The notes: generated by a model from the sequence alone, not told the origin. DNA of 64,000 nucleotides from Bradyrhizobium jicamae (GCF_018130215.1 NZ_JAFCKQ010000014.1:93255-157254), one strand, 5' to 3'; numbered from the stretch's first letter, positions 43,173-54,508 are shown. Made by a program: numbers and translations.

Positions 43173-44567
43173 ATGACGGCAACGCTACCGACGGCTGCGG
43201 ACGACGCGAAGACCTATCCGGGACGCGCCGCGGTCATCAGCTGGATTTTTTTCGACTGGGCCGCGCAGCCTTACTTCACGCTGATCACGACCTTCGTGTT
43301 TGCGCCTTATTTCGCAAGCTTCGTCGCGTCGGATCCGGCGAGCGGGCAGGCGCTGTGGGGTTTTGCCACGGCCGCCGCGGGGCTCGCGATCGCGCTCCTG
43401 TCACCCGTGCTGGGCGCGATCGCCGATGCCAGCGGCCGCCGCAAGCCGTGGATCGCCGGCTTTGGCGTGCTGCTCGTGATCGGAGCCAGCGCGATGTGGA
43501 TCGGCAAACCCGGAAATCCCGACGTGATTCCTGGACTGTTGCTCGCCTATGCGATTGCGAGCGTCGGTGTCGAATTCGCAACCGTCTTCAACAATGCGAT
43601 GATGCCGACACTCGTGCCGCCGGACCGGATCGGTCGGCTATCAGGCACCGGCTGGGCCACCGGCTATGTCGGCGGTATCCTGAGCCTCGTGCTGGTGCTC
43701 GGCTTCCTCGCCGCCAACGCCGAGACCGGCCGCACGCTGTTCGGCTTCACCCCGCTGTTTGGCCTCGATCCAGCCACGCATGAGGGCGACCGCATCACCG
43801 GGCCGCTGACCGGGATTTGGTTCATCATCTTCGTGGCGCCGATGTTCCTGTTCACGCCGGACTATCCGGCTAGGCATAGGTTGCGCGATGCGCTCGGCGA
43901 AGGCCTGCGCGAATTGCGTCGATCACTCGCGAGCCTGCCGAAGCAGAAGTCGATCGCGCGCTTCCTGCTCGCGAACATGATCTATACCGACGGACTGGTC
44001 TCGCTGTTCGCCTTCGGCGGCATCTATGCCGCGGGAACGTTCGGCTGGGATACGATCCGCATCGGCACATTCGGGATCATCCTGGCGATTGCCGGCACGT
44101 TCGGCGGCTGGCTCGGCGGCAAGCTCGACGATGCGCTCGGGCCGAAGCGCGTGATCACCGGGAGCCTGCTGATCCTGCTGTTTGCGATCGTCGTGATCCT
44201 CACCGTGAACAAGGATTCCATCCTGTTCGTGCCGGTCGCGCCGCCGGTTCCGGGAGGACCGCTGTTCGCCGGCGCGGCCGAGCGCGCTTACATCGTGCTG
44301 GGCTGCCTGATCGGCGCCACCGGCGCCCCGCTGCAAGCCGCCTCGCGCTCGCTTCTGATCCGGCTGGCGCCGAAGGATCGCATCGCGCAGTATTTCGGCC
44401 TGTTTGCACTCACCGGGAAGGTGACGTCGTTCATCGGCCCGCTGCTGATCGGCGCGATCACCGCCGCGACCGCGAGCCAGAAGGCCGGCATGGCGGTGCT
44501 GGTGGTGTTTTTCGTGCTGGGGTTGGTGTTGCTGGGGAAGGTGCGCGAGCGATCGGCCGACGTGTAG
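43173..44567 (+). CDS. MFS transporter of the UMF1/Atg22-like type
   Basis: Membrane transporter, 464 aa, about 12 helices. The N-terminal motif SWIFFDWAAQPYFTLITTFVFAPYF is diagnostic of the UMF1/Atg22-like MFS branch; LSPVLGAIADASGRRKPWI is the loop 2-3 motif and YVGGILSLVLVL follows. Yeast Atg22 exports amino acids from vacuoles; bacterial members are uncharacterised. I start at ATG 43173 (MTATLPTAADD) rather than the upstream 43104. The stop codon TAG (44565-44567) is part of a GTAGCCCGGAT repeat. Confidence 0.9.
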   Translation: MTATLPTAADDAKTYPGRAAVISWIFFDWAAQPYFTLITTFVFAPYFASFVASDPASGQALWGFATAAAGLAIALLSPVLGAIADASGRRKPWIAGFGVLLVIGASAMWIGKPGNPDVIPGLLLAYAIASVGVEFATVFNNAMMPTLVPPDRIGRLSGTGWATGYVGGILSLVLVLGFLAANAETGRTLFGFTPLFGLDPATHEGDRITGPLTGIWFIIFVAPMFLFTPDYPARHRLRDALGEGLRELRRSLASLPKQKSIARFLLANMIYTDGLVSLFAFGGIYAAGTFGWDTIRIGTFGIILAIAGTFGGWLGGKLDDALGPKRVITGSLLILLFAIVVILTVNKDSILFVPVAPPVPGGPLFAGAAERAYIVLGCLIGATGAPLQAASRSLLIRLAPKDRIAQYFGLFALTGKVTSFIGPLLIGAITAATASQKAGMAVLVVFFVLGLVLLGKVRERSADV

Positions 44568-44647
44568 CCCGGATGGAGCGAAGCGCGATCCGGGTCTTGT
44601 GCAGGCGGAGGTCTGTCCCGGATTTCGCTGCGCTCCATCCGGGCTAC
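44564..44647. repeat. Inverted-repeat pair, GTAGCCCGGAT family (copy 2)
   Basis: The left arm GTAGCCCGGATGGAGCGAAG with CGCGATCCGGG (44564-44594) faces the right arm CCCGGATTTCGCTGCGCTCC with ATCCGGGCTAC (44617-44647). The same arrangement is at 13227-13314. It fills the space between the convergent MFS and purH genes and supplies the MFS stop codon. Confidence 0.88.
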
Positions 44648-44655
44648 CGATCAGA

Positions 44656-46248
44656 TCAGTGCCGGAAATGCCTGACGCCGGTGAACACCATGGCGATACC
44701 GTGCTCGTCGGCGGCCTTGATCACCTCGTCATCGCGCATCGAGCCGCCGGGCTGGATCACCGCGGTGGCGCCAGCTTCGATGCAGGCGAGCATGCCGTCG
44801 GCGAACGGGAAGAACGCGTCTGAGGCGACCACCGAACCCTTCGTGAGCGGCTCCGCCAGCTTCAGTTCGGCTGCGGCATCCTGTGCCTTGCGTGCAGCGA
44901 TGCGCGCGGAATCGACCCGGCTCATCTGGCCGGCGCCGATGCCGACGGTGGCGAGATCCTTGGCGTAGATGATGGTGTTGGACTTCACATGCTTGGCGAC
45001 GCGGAAGGCGAATTTGAGATCGCGCAGTTCGGCGTCCGTCGGCGCGCGTTTGGTCGCGACCTTGATGTTCATGTCCTCGACCACGGCATTGTCGCGGCTC
45101 TGCACCAGAAGGCCGCCGGCCACCGTCTTGGCGGTGAGGCCGACCGCGCGCGGGTTCGGCAGGCCGCCCGCCAGCAGCAGGCGCAGGTTACGCCGCCCGG
45201 CGATGATCGCGATCGCCTCTTCGGTGGCATCGGGCGCGATGATCACCTCGGTGAAGATGCCGATGATGGCGCGGGCGGCATCCGCATCGAGCGTGCGGTT
45301 GACCGCGATGATGCCGCCATAGGCCGACGTCGAATCGCAGGCGAGTGCCCGGGCGTAGGCGGTGGCGAGATCCGGACCTTCGGCGACGCCGCAGGGATTG
45401 GCGTGCTTGATGATGGCGCAGGCCGCGGTGCGCTTCGGATCGAACTCGCTGACGCATTCGTAGGCCGCGTCGGTGTCGTTGATGTTGTTGTAGGACAGTT
45501 CCTTGCCCTGGAGTTGCCGCGCGGTGGCAACGCCCGGCCGCTTTTCTGGGGAGGCGTAGAACGCCGCGGTCTGGTGCGGGTTCTCGCCATAGCGCAGCGA
45601 CTGGATCAGTCTGCCGCCGAAGGCCCGGAAGTCCGGCGCCCTGGTGTCGAGCTGTGCGGCGAACCAGTTCGAGATCGCCGCGTCATAGGCCGCGGTGCGC
45701 GCATAGGCCTTGGCGGCGAGCCGGCGGCGCAGGCCGAGCGAGGTCGCGCCCTTGTGCGCGGCGAGTTCCTCGAGCACGGCCTGGTAGTCGTTGGCCTCGA
45801 CCACGACGGCGACGTCGTCATGGTTCTTCGCAGCGGCGCGGATCATCGCCGGGCCGCCGATGTCGATGTTTTCGATGCACTCCTCGAAACCGGCGCCTTT
45901 GTCGACGGTGGCCTCGAACGGATAGAGGTTGACGACCAGGAGATCGATCGGCGCGATGCCGTGCGAGGCCATCGCCGCCGCATGCTCCCTGTTGTCGCGG
46001 ATCGCGAGCAGGCCGCCATGCACCTTCGGATGCAGCGTCTTGACCCGGCCGTCCATCATCTCCGGGAACCCGGTGAGCTCGGAGACGTCCTTGACCTTGA
46101 GCCCGGCCGCGGCGATCGCCTTCGCAGTTCCGCCGGTCGAGACCAGCTCGACGCCATGATCGGAAAGGGCCTTGGCGAAATCGATCAGTCCGGTTTTGTC
46201 GGAAACGGACAACAGAGCGCGGGCCACGCGGCGAAGCTGTTCGGTCAT
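44656..46248 (-). CDS. purH: Bifunctional AICAR transformylase/IMP cyclohydrolase
   Basis: Last two steps of purine synthesis, 530 aa. The N-terminal IMP cyclohydrolase domain (about 1-195) opens ARALLSVSDKTGLIDFAKAL and has STGGTAKAI and GFPEMMDGRVKTLHPKVHGG. The transformylase domain carries the signature Lys-His in IIKHANPCGVA, plus FAFRVAKHVKSNTI and SDAFFPFADG. The start at 46248 (MTEQLRRVARALL) is conserved. The downstream order purH, heparinase-like gene and rsmB on the same strand is a familiar rhizobial cluster. Confidence 0.96.
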   Translation of the reverse strand: MTEQLRRVARALLSVSDKTGLIDFAKALSDHGVELVSTGGTAKAIAAAGLKVKDVSELTGFPEMMDGRVKTLHPKVHGGLLAIRDNREHAAAMASHGIAPIDLLVVNLYPFEATVDKGAGFEECIENIDIGGPAMIRAAAKNHDDVAVVVEANDYQAVLEELAAHKGATSLGLRRRLAAKAYARTAAYDAAISNWFAAQLDTRAPDFRAFGGRLIQSLRYGENPHQTAAFYASPEKRPGVATARQLQGKELSYNNINDTDAAYECVSEFDPKRTAACAIIKHANPCGVAEGPDLATAYARALACDSTSAYGGIIAVNRTLDADAARAIIGIFTEVIIAPDATEEAIAIIAGRRNLRLLLAGGLPNPRAVGLTAKTVAGGLLVQSRDNAVVEDMNIKVATKRAPTDAELRDLKFAFRVAKHVKSNTIIYAKDLATVGIGAGQMSRVDSARIAARKAQDAAAELKLAEPLTKGSVVASDAFFPFADGMLACIEAGATAVIQPGGSMRDDEVIKAADEHGIAMVFTGVRHFRH

Positions 46249-46336
46249 ATGGGGAATTCCCTGGCTGTTAAGGCAGCCGGGTAGCATGGTTTGGTGCGGC
46301 ATGAAACCGGTTCCCGGGCCCGATTCCCCGGAATCT

Positions 46337-46385
46337 GTCCCGTCACCTTGAGGCTCGCTCCGCTCGCACCTCAGGATGACGGGAC
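46337..46385. repeat. GTCCCGTCACCTTGAGG palindrome
   Basis: GTCCCGTCACCTTGAGG pairs with CCTCAGGATGACGGGAC (minor mismatches) around GCTCGCTCCGCTCGC. It lies 20 bp before the heparinase-like gene stop, between it and purH, and belongs to a familiar intergenic palindrome type. Confidence 0.8.
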
Positions 46386-46404
46386 CGAGAGTCGGCCCGC
46401 AGTC

Positions 46405-48153
46405 CTACAGCGGCAGTTCCGGCTCGCGCCGGGCGTTGCGCCGGGCCGTGGTGGCCGAGGCCGAGGTCGAGGAGCGGACGAAGCTCCAGCGCACCGAGGA
46501 AGCCTGCCTTGCGTCCTGCCGGATCACGATCTGGGAGGTACGGCGCGGGCCGTCATTGCCGGCCAGGAACACGCTGTCCTCGAGGTCGACCTTGTCGTCG
46601 ACAGCCTCAAAGGTCCAGACATCGCGGTTGGGCAGCACCAGCATCACGCCGCGTGCGTCGGACAGCCGGCTCGCCTTCACCGACGGATGCAAATGGAAGC
46701 GCAGAACAAAATCGGCATCGCCCTTGATGCGGCCGCCGGGCGCGGGCGACGGCGAGTCCGCGCCTTCCAGGCGGGTGCCGTCCTGCGAGATCATCAGCAC
46801 GCGGCGATGGATGATGCCGAAGCGGGAGAGATAGCCGTCGTGCGAGGTGGTGAGCATGTCACCGTCGGGGATCGCCTCACGATGGCTTTCGACCTTGCCG
46901 GGCCCGCTGGTGATCGGCGCGCCGCGCAGCAGCCGCTTCATCGCCGAGAGCTCGACGAACTGGCACGACGAGGCCTCGTGATAGGTCAGCGTCGAATGCG
47001 CCGCGGTCGTGCGGGCGAACGGCCGCCAGTTGTCGCGTCCGGTGCTCGGCATGCCGCAATTGACGACGATGCGGTTCACGCCGGAGGAGAACTCGAACGA
47101 CAGCGAGCCGGCATGCGCGTCCTGGCTGACGCTCGGCGGCGGCGGCGGACCGGTGTCGATGATCACCGTGCTGGCGCCGGCGTCAATCCGCTGGAAGCCG
47201 GTATGGGGCATGTTCGCCATCGGCACGCCGTGGGTGTCGTCATAGGCGAGCAGCGTCGCGACGAGGTCGGAGGGCGCGGTCGACATGCCGTTGAACAGCG
47301 CAAAGCTGCCGTCGCCGTGACGGAAGAAGCGCAGCATCGGCATCATGCGGTCGATCGCATTCAGCAGCGCGGGCGGCGGCGGGATGTTTCGTGCGGCAAA
47401 GGTCTGCCGCAGCGGCAGCAGATCGCTGAGCAGCTCGACCAGCGCGCCGGGATTGCGCGAGATGTGGCCGCCGTCGGGCAGGATCTGGCGTTGCAATTCG
47501 TCGGACAGTTTTCGCGAGGTCGTCTTGATGTTGCGCGCCTGGTTGGCAAGGCAGAGCGAGGCGTAGCACAGTGCGATCAGCACCTGCAGGCGTGGAACGC
47601 CGTCATTGTCGAGCGTGGAGTAGCGCAGGTAACGGATCTCGCGCCCCAGCCCGCGCAGGTATTTGCGGTAGAATTTGCCGTCGGTGTCTCCGAGCACCAG
47701 CGGCGCCTGCGACAACAGCGAGATCACGCGCCGCGCACGCACATCGGCCCGATGTTCCAGCGGCCGCTTGCGCGCCTGGTTCGAGATCCAGTCGTCGACG
47801 AGCGAGCGCGCATTGGCGCGGGTCAGGGCGGTGTCGGCGGCGCGCAGGTGACGAAGCCAGCCGAAGCCGAGCAACGCGGCCTCCCAATCCTCCGACGGCG
47901 GCTCGAGATCGAAGATCGAGCGGCCGTGGCAGGTGACGATCTTTCCGGCGAACACGAATCGGCCGGCATAGATCTCGGCGGCGCGGGTGGCGTCGGCGGT
48001 TCGAAGGTCGTGCGGGGCGATGATCAGCCGGTCGGCACGGCCGGGCCACAGCCGCGACAGCGCAACGGTGCCGCCGCTGGCGCGTGCGACCATGCTGCGC
48101 GCGAAGCGGCCAGCGATCAGCGTCGAGATGCGTCTGCTTCGGGCGACCGACAC
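46405..48153 (-). CDS. Heparinase II/III family protein
   Basis: Protein of 582 aa of the heparinase II/III (PF07940) family common in alphaproteobacteria. It has the helical N-terminal toroid (DWISNQARKRPLEHRADVRARRVISLLSQ...EIRYLRYSTLDNDGVPRLQVLIALCYASLCL) and a beta-rich C-half (NRIVVNCGMPSTGRDNWRPFARTTAAHSTLTYHEASS). Family lyases cut uronic-acid polysaccharides; in rhizobia this gene lies beside purH and rsmB and may act on envelope or extracellular glycan. GTG 48153 is the likely start. No signal peptide is apparent. Confidence 0.88.
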   Translation of the reverse strand: MSVARSRRISTLIAGRFARSMVARASGGTVALSRLWPGRADRLIIAPHDLRTADATRAAEIYAGRFVFAGKIVTCHGRSIFDLEPPSEDWEAALLGFGWLRHLRAADTALTRANARSLVDDWISNQARKRPLEHRADVRARRVISLLSQAPLVLGDTDGKFYRKYLRGLGREIRYLRYSTLDNDGVPRLQVLIALCYASLCLANQARNIKTTSRKLSDELQRQILPDGGHISRNPGALVELLSDLLPLRQTFAARNIPPPPALLNAIDRMMPMLRFFRHGDGSFALFNGMSTAPSDLVATLLAYDDTHGVPMANMPHTGFQRIDAGASTVIIDTGPPPPPSVSQDAHAGSLSFEFSSGVNRIVVNCGMPSTGRDNWRPFARTTAAHSTLTYHEASSCQFVELSAMKRLLRGAPITSGPGKVESHREAIPDGDMLTTSHDGYLSRFGIIHRRVLMISQDGTRLEGADSPSPAPGGRIKGDADFVLRFHLHPSVKASRLSDARGVMLVLPNRDVWTFEAVDDKVDLEDSVFLAGNDGPRRTSQIVIRQDARQASSVRWSFVRSSTSASATTARRNARREPELPL

Positions 48154-48274
48154 GCCTAACCTTGTGGGGAGGAGAAGTTCAACGAATCCTTATTTAATCC
48201 GGAAACGCGGCCAAGACACCCTCTTGAAACCCAGCGAATCAGCCGGAGTTTGAAATTCAAGTGTAAAATCAGGA

Positions 48275-49627
48275 CTAACCGGCGGATTTGACCAGCCTTG
48301 CGGCGTAAAATCCGTCCAGGCCGCCCAGCCGCGGGTCGGCGTGGGGCAGATGGCAGGGCAGGGTACGCAAATCGCCGTCCGCCGTGATGATCTCCTCGAG
48401 GCCCGCGACCTCGTCCTTCTCAACCGGCACGCGCTTGAGGCCCGGTTCGTCGGCCAGCAGCGCCGATATCGCCTGCTCGCCTTCCTCGGGCTCCAGCGAG
48501 CAGGTGCAGTAGACCAGCGTGCCGCCGGGCTTCAGCAGCGCGACGGCCCTTTGCAGCAGCCGCTTCTGCAGCCCCGACAGGGCCGCGATGTCGGCTTCCT
48601 GCCGCAGCCAGGCGACATCAGGATGTCGGCGGATGGTCCCGGTCGAGGTGCAGGGAGCATCGACCAGGATGCCATCAAATCCTTCGGTTGCGCCCGGCCA
48701 TTCGGCTGAGTCGGTCACGACGCTTTCGGCTTGCAGCGCAAGGCGGGTGAGGTTGTCGCGCAGCCGGGCCATCCGTGCCGGCGACCGGTCGACGGCGGTG
48801 ACGCGTGCACCCGCGAGCGCAAGCTGCGCGGTCTTGCCGCCGGGCGCGGCGCAGAGGTCGGCGATCGCCTTGTCCTTGACGTCGCCGAACAGCCGGGTGG
48901 GCAGCGCGGCGGCGGCGTCCTGCACCCACCACTGGCCTTCGGCGAAGCCGGGCAGCATCGTCACCGAGCCCTGCAGCAGTGTCCGCACGGTTCCCGTCGG
49001 CAGCGTTTCCCCATGCAGGCGGCTCGCCCATTGCGGCGCGTCCGCCTTCACGGTGAGATCGAGCGACGGTTCGTGGCCGAGGGCAAGCGCCATGTCGCGC
49101 GCGGTCTCCTCGCCATAATGCGCGGTCCAGCGCGCCAGCATCCAGGGCGGCAGATCAAGGGTTTGCAGCTTGACCTCATCGATCAAGCCCTGGCCCTCGC
49201 GCGCGCAGCGGCGCAGCACGGCATTGACGAGGCCGGCATATTTGGCGGCGCGCCGGTCCGACTGCACCAGCCGCACCGAGAGATCGACCGCGGCATGATC
49301 CGGCACGTCCATCCAGAGGATCTGCGCGGCGCCGATCAACAGCGCGCTTTGCGCGCGCGGCGCGTCGGTGGGGACGCCCCGGTCGAGCAGGCGGGACAGC
49401 AGATGGCCGAGCGTGCCGAGACGGCGCAGGATGGTCGACACCAGCCGGCGCATCAGCGCGCGGTCGCGGTCGGCGAGCGATTTCAGGCCGGGATGGGCGC
49501 TGGCGCCATCGAGCTGGTCGTCGAGCGTGCGATGCTTGTGCAGCACGCCGTCGAGAATGTCGGCCGCGATCCGGCGCGCTGCGAGACCGGGCACTTCTGA
49601 GGGAACTGCAAATCTTGAAGGAGGCAT
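48275..49627 (-). CDS. rsmB: RsmB/NOP-family rRNA m5C methyltransferase
   Basis: 16S rRNA cytosine-5 methyltransferase, 450 aa. The N-terminal NusB-like helical domain (to about 145) precedes the SAM-dependent domain: DLCAAPGGKTAQLALAGARVTAVDRSP (SAM-binding), DGILVDAPCTSTGTIRRHPDVAW (first conserved Cys, motif IV) and VYCTCSLEPEEGE (catalytic Cys, motif VI). E. coli RsmB methylates C967. It is divergent from the sdhAF4-like gene and precedes the heparinase-like gene. Confidence 0.94.
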   Translation of the reverse strand: MPPSRFAVPSEVPGLAARRIAADILDGVLHKHRTLDDQLDGASAHPGLKSLADRDRALMRRLVSTILRRLGTLGHLLSRLLDRGVPTDAPRAQSALLIGAAQILWMDVPDHAAVDLSVRLVQSDRRAAKYAGLVNAVLRRCAREGQGLIDEVKLQTLDLPPWMLARWTAHYGEETARDMALALGHEPSLDLTVKADAPQWASRLHGETLPTGTVRTLLQGSVTMLPGFAEGQWWVQDAAAALPTRLFGDVKDKAIADLCAAPGGKTAQLALAGARVTAVDRSPARMARLRDNLTRLALQAESVVTDSAEWPGATEGFDGILVDAPCTSTGTIRRHPDVAWLRQEADIAALSGLQKRLLQRAVALLKPGGTLVYCTCSLEPEEGEQAISALLADEPGLKRVPVEKDEVAGLEEIITADGDLRTLPCHLPHADPRLGGLDGFYAARLVKSAG

Positions 49628-49802
49628 GAAGCGGGGTTATCTCGAAAGGTGCTGAGTTACATTCGGCGCTCATGCCCTGACTGGAAACACCTCTGGCATG
49701 TGAATATGCCAAATGTAAGAATCGCCAGGCGCGATTTTGCGATCGTGATGCCGCCGCTGCGCCGACATCAATCTACGAGACACGCAGCCGGAAGGTTTTG
49801 CC

Positions 49803-50018
49803 ATGTCGGATAACATCTCTGGGAAATCGCCGGCGGAACCTGCGCCGCGCAAGCCGCTGACACCGGCCGCGCAGCGCGCGCTTGCCGAGGCCGAGGCGCG
49901 CCGCAAGGCTGCCGAGGCTGACGTCGAGGCGCGGCCGAAGGAATATCAGGGGCCGAAAGGCCCGGAACCGACGCGCTACGGCGACTGGGAAACCAAAGGC
50001 ATAGCCTCGGATTTCTGA
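49803..50018 (+). CDS. DUF1674 / succinate dehydrogenase assembly factor 4-like protein
   Basis: Short charged protein, 71 aa. The C-terminal signature GPKGPEPTRYGDWETKGIASDF is that of the DUF1674/SDHAF4 family, which in mitochondria binds flavinylated SdhA and protects it during complex II assembly. The N-terminal half is rich in Ala, Glu and Lys. No signal or membrane part, so probably cytoplasmic. Divergent from rsmB by 175 bp with no other visible feature. Confidence 0.88.
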   Translation: MSDNISGKSPAEPAPRKPLTPAAQRALAEAEARRKAAEADVEARPKEYQGPKGPEPTRYGDWETKGIASDF

Positions 50019-50060
50019 GGCACTTGCCTGCGTGGCCCGACTCGGGCGTACTCCGCGAAG

Positions 50061-50666
50061 ATGTCTCCTTACGAGAGAGCAAACGTTCGTCGTCCACCAC
50101 GACGGCAGATGTTCGCCCGCGCGCCGTTCGGTCTGTCATCCCAGGGACGTCGGACGCTGCCCTGGCTGTTCATTCTCGCCGTCGCGATCGGCGCCATGCT
50201 GCCGATCCGGCAGTGGGCGCCTTGGGGGCTGCCGTACGCCTTCGACCGATGGTCTCGAGATACCGATACGATCCTGAGGCAAGCCGGCGCGCCTGAAATC
50301 AGGCATCCGGTCGACGTCATCAGGACGATCGACGGCGACACCTTCGTCGCGCGAGTGCATCTGCCGGCAGGCCCCGACCTGACCACGCGCGTGCGCTTGC
50401 GCGGCATCGACGCGCCGGAGCTGAAGGCGGCCTGTCCGCAGGAGCTGCAAATGGCCGAGGCCGCGACATCAGCGCTGCGCGAGGTGCTCGGCCAGGGCGA
50501 TGTCGCGATCTACCATGTCGGTCCCGACAAATATCAGGGACGCATCGTCGCTGATGTCGGAACCAGGACAACCGACAACGTATCGGCCGCGATGCTCGCT
50601 GCCGGCCACGCGCGACCCTACAATGGCGGTCATCGCCTGGGCTGGTGCGCCAACGTCACGCGCTGA
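50061..50666 (+). CDS. Membrane-anchored thermonuclease-like protein (SNase fold)
   Basis: Protein of 201 aa with one N-terminal TM (TLPWLFILAVAIGAMLPI) followed by a staphylococcal-nuclease domain (85-195). The catalytic-site pattern is conserved: Asp in TIDGDTFVARV, Arg and Glu in TRVRLRGIDAPELKAACP, and Arg in GPDKYQGRIVADV. It is likely a periplasmic nuclease held in the inner membrane. ATG 50061 is used; ATG 50109 would also leave the TM intact. Its 3' end faces an L,D-transpeptidase gene across a terminator. Confidence 0.88.
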   Translation: MSPYERANVRRPPRRQMFARAPFGLSSQGRRTLPWLFILAVAIGAMLPIRQWAPWGLPYAFDRWSRDTDTILRQAGAPEIRHPVDVIRTIDGDTFVARVHLPAGPDLTTRVRLRGIDAPELKAACPQELQMAEAATSALREVLGQGDVAIYHVGPDKYQGRIVADVGTRTTDNVSAAMLAAGHARPYNGGHRLGWCANVTR

Positions 50667-50676
50667 TGCGGCCGGC

Positions 50677-50703
50677 AAAAAAGCCGCGCGGCTGCGCGGC
50701 TTT
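50677..50703 (-). terminator. Rho-independent terminator, L,D-transpeptidase gene
   Basis: Ten-bp perfect stem AAAGCCGCGC (50680-50689) and GCGCGGCTTT (50694-50703), 4-nt loop. On the minus strand it is followed by TTTTTT, so it ends the L,D-transpeptidase transcript; on the plus strand it may also act weakly. Confidence 0.88.
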
Positions 50704-50725
50704 CAAGACGCTTCCGAGGGAGAGA

Positions 50726-51235
50726 TCAGCGGGTCACGACCACGGTCGTGCCGACCGAGACGCGCTGGTAGAGGTCGGTGATGTCGGTGTTCAGCATGCG
50801 GATGCAGCCATAGGACACGAAGCCGCCGACCGAACCAGGCATGTTGGTGCCGTGGATCGCGTATTCGCCGCCGGCCAGCGTCATCGCGGCCACGCCCATC
50901 GGATTGCGCGGCGAGCCACCGGGGATCACGTCGGGCATGTTGGGCTTGTCGTGCTTCACCTCGGCAGGCGGCGACCAGGCCGGGTTGCGATACTTGCCGT
51001 CGATCTGTGTGGTGCCGGCCCACTGCTTGCCGGCCCTGCCTACTCCGACCGGGTACCGCATCGCGTGGCCGGAATCGAGGATCAGATAGAGCCGCCGTTC
51101 ATTGGTCTTCACCACGATGGTGCCGGGCGAGTAGTTCTCCGCGTGGATGCCGATCAATTCCGGCCGGGCCTCGGCGGCCTGCGATGTCAAAACACCAGCC
51201 CCGATGGCCAACGCCACCGCAATCTTCAACGACAT
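50726..51235 (-). CDS. Secreted L,D-transpeptidase (ErfK/YbiS type)
   Basis: Exported peptidoglycan L,D-transpeptidase, 169 aa. Signal peptide (KIAVALAIGAGVLTSQAAEA), then IVVKTNERRLYLILDSGHAMRYPVGVGRAGKQW and the catalytic region AIHGTNMPGSVGGFVSYGCIRMLNTD with His and Cys144. It could form 3-3 crosslinks or anchor outer-membrane proteins to the wall. ATG 51235 is preferred over a TTG one codon earlier. It carries its own strong terminator and a 5' leader with a GCCCGG/CCGGGC hairpin (51291-51308). Confidence 0.93.
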   Translation of the reverse strand: MSLKIAVALAIGAGVLTSQAAEARPELIGIHAENYSPGTIVVKTNERRLYLILDSGHAMRYPVGVGRAGKQWAGTTQIDGKYRNPAWSPPAEVKHDKPNMPDVIPGGSPRNPMGVAAMTLAGGEYAIHGTNMPGSVGGFVSYGCIRMLNTDITDLYQRVSVGTTVVVTR

Positions 51236-51561
51236 CAATCTTCTCCACTGCCCAACGGCCCCCTCGCGAGGGCTTCAAAACGAAGGTGCACGCCCGGAAA
51301 AAGCCGGGCCTGCCGGTCTCACGCAATGTTAACCGCGCGGCTTAACCGGATGGTTTCCACGCTGGCCGGAGACACGCCCTGATGGAGGGAAGAAAGAAAA
51401 TGTTCGGATCAAAGTAAATGACTTGAAAACAACACCGGGCCCGCAAACGCGCCGCGGAGCCGCCCCGTCTCTGACAATCCCGTGACCGGCCAGCCGGTGA
51501 AAAGCGAGGGCCGCGGCGTTGATCGCGCGCGGCCCTGCATCTGCTCGATGTAGCGAGCGCT
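51236..51561. other. Intergenic region between L,D-transpeptidase and acs, no gene seen
   Basis: 326 bp with no credible open frame. It holds a short GCCCGG/CCGGGC hairpin near 51291-51308 (in the transpeptidase leader) and the acs terminator at 51498-51535. I see no repeat copy or RNA gene here. Confidence 0.7.
51498..51535 (-). terminator. Probable acs terminator
   Basis: Minus-strand stem GGGCCGCG/CGCGGCCC (arms 51528-51535 and 51508-51515) followed by CTCGCTTTTC. Weak T-run but strong stem, 27 bp past the acs stop. Confidence 0.6.
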
Positions 51562-53514
<1,953 letters not shown>

Positions 53515-53716
53515 CATTTCCTCCACTCATTGCCGATCGCAAACAACGCGGCGGCAAGCCGTCTTGCGCATTTATCGGCGATTATGCGTTGCCGCATTCC
53601 GGCCCGGCAAGGGAAAAGGACTGCTACGTTTGTCGCGCAGGAGTCATCGGGCGCGGCCCGTCGGCCTTTACCGATGACAAGACGGCTTGCCGCAACGCAT
53701 CGACCTGGAGAAACCT

Positions 53717-54233
53717 ATGCTCCATCGTCTGCTCCGGGTCACTGGTCTCTTGGTCGTAGTGATGCCGCTGACGGCGACGCTCGCGCGGGTCCGGACGACT
53801 GCTCCAGCTCCATCGCCGGAAAGCCGTGGCGGCTGCGCGGGAATTGGTGGCGACCCCCGCATCTCGCCGACCAGTTCAGGACTCTGATGCCGTCGATCAT
53901 GAAGAGCCTCAAACCTGCCATCGCTCAGGGCCGCAGTGACATCGAGCGCGACCACGACGCGCCGACGCCGCTGTCGCCCGACGGATTCCAGGCCCGTTTC
54001 GATGAACTGTCGGAGGTGGTCGCGATCATCGATGCCAACCAGTTCGTGCCCGACGATCCGGGCAGGCTGATCGCGTTCCCACAAGCGCCGGGTCGGGCAG
54101 AAATTCCAGGAGAAGACGCCGGCCTTGACGGAACAACCGGTGCCGGCCGGCCACGAGGTTCGGCCAGCCGGTGGCGGCGGACATGCGGCAGCAGACGATC
54201 AAGGAACTTCGCGAGAAAGGACACGAGTTCTGA
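53717..54233 (+). pseudogene. DUF2059-family secreted protein, multiply frameshifted
   Basis: A DUF2059 protein can be read only by changing frame four times: MLHRLLRVTGLLVVVMPLTA (signal peptide, frame of 53717), KAVAAARELVAT (53820), LADQFRTLMPSIMKSLKPAI onward to IAFPQAP (53863), VGQKFQEKTPALTEQ (54092) and FGQPVAADMRQQTIKELREK ending at TGA 54231. The pieces are in order and cover the family from end to end. Substitutions at normally hydrophobic sites (DAPTPLSPDG, IDANQF) also suggest decay, not just sequencing error. ATG 53717 has GGAG 6 nt before it. A living copy probably exists elsewhere in the genome (inference). Confidence 0.8.
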
Positions 54234-54421
54234 CCCGGTTAAGATTGGTCGGGGCCGTGATCGTGACGTCCGGGCCGCCCCGAAGGGCTTCGCCGGTCCT
54301 CAAATTTCCGGCAGCGAAGCAGGCTGTCATCAACGTTATCGGACGAATGGCACCTATGAAAGGTATTTAGAAACCTTTAACGAGTGATTCGCGACTCGCA
54401 ATGTCGGCCGGGACCCCCTAA

Positions 54422-54508
54422 ATGGCCAAGCCGAGGCCGGGCGGCCCGACCGGAACGAAGCCGCAAGAAACGGCATTACCGGAAGAACAGGTAGGACAAG
54501 GCGTCTGA
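54422..54508 (+). other. 28-codon open frame directly before topoisomerase IB gene
   Basis: ATG 54422 to TGA 54508 would encode a Pro/Gly-rich peptide of 28 residues (MAKPRPGGPTGTKPQETALP and eight more). It ends 6 nt before the topoisomerase start, so it could be a leader. No Shine-Dalgarno is evident and I recognise no homologue. It may be chance. The rest of 54234-54513 shows an AT-rich AAAGGT/ACCTTT hairpin near 54358-54377. Confidence 0.2.
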
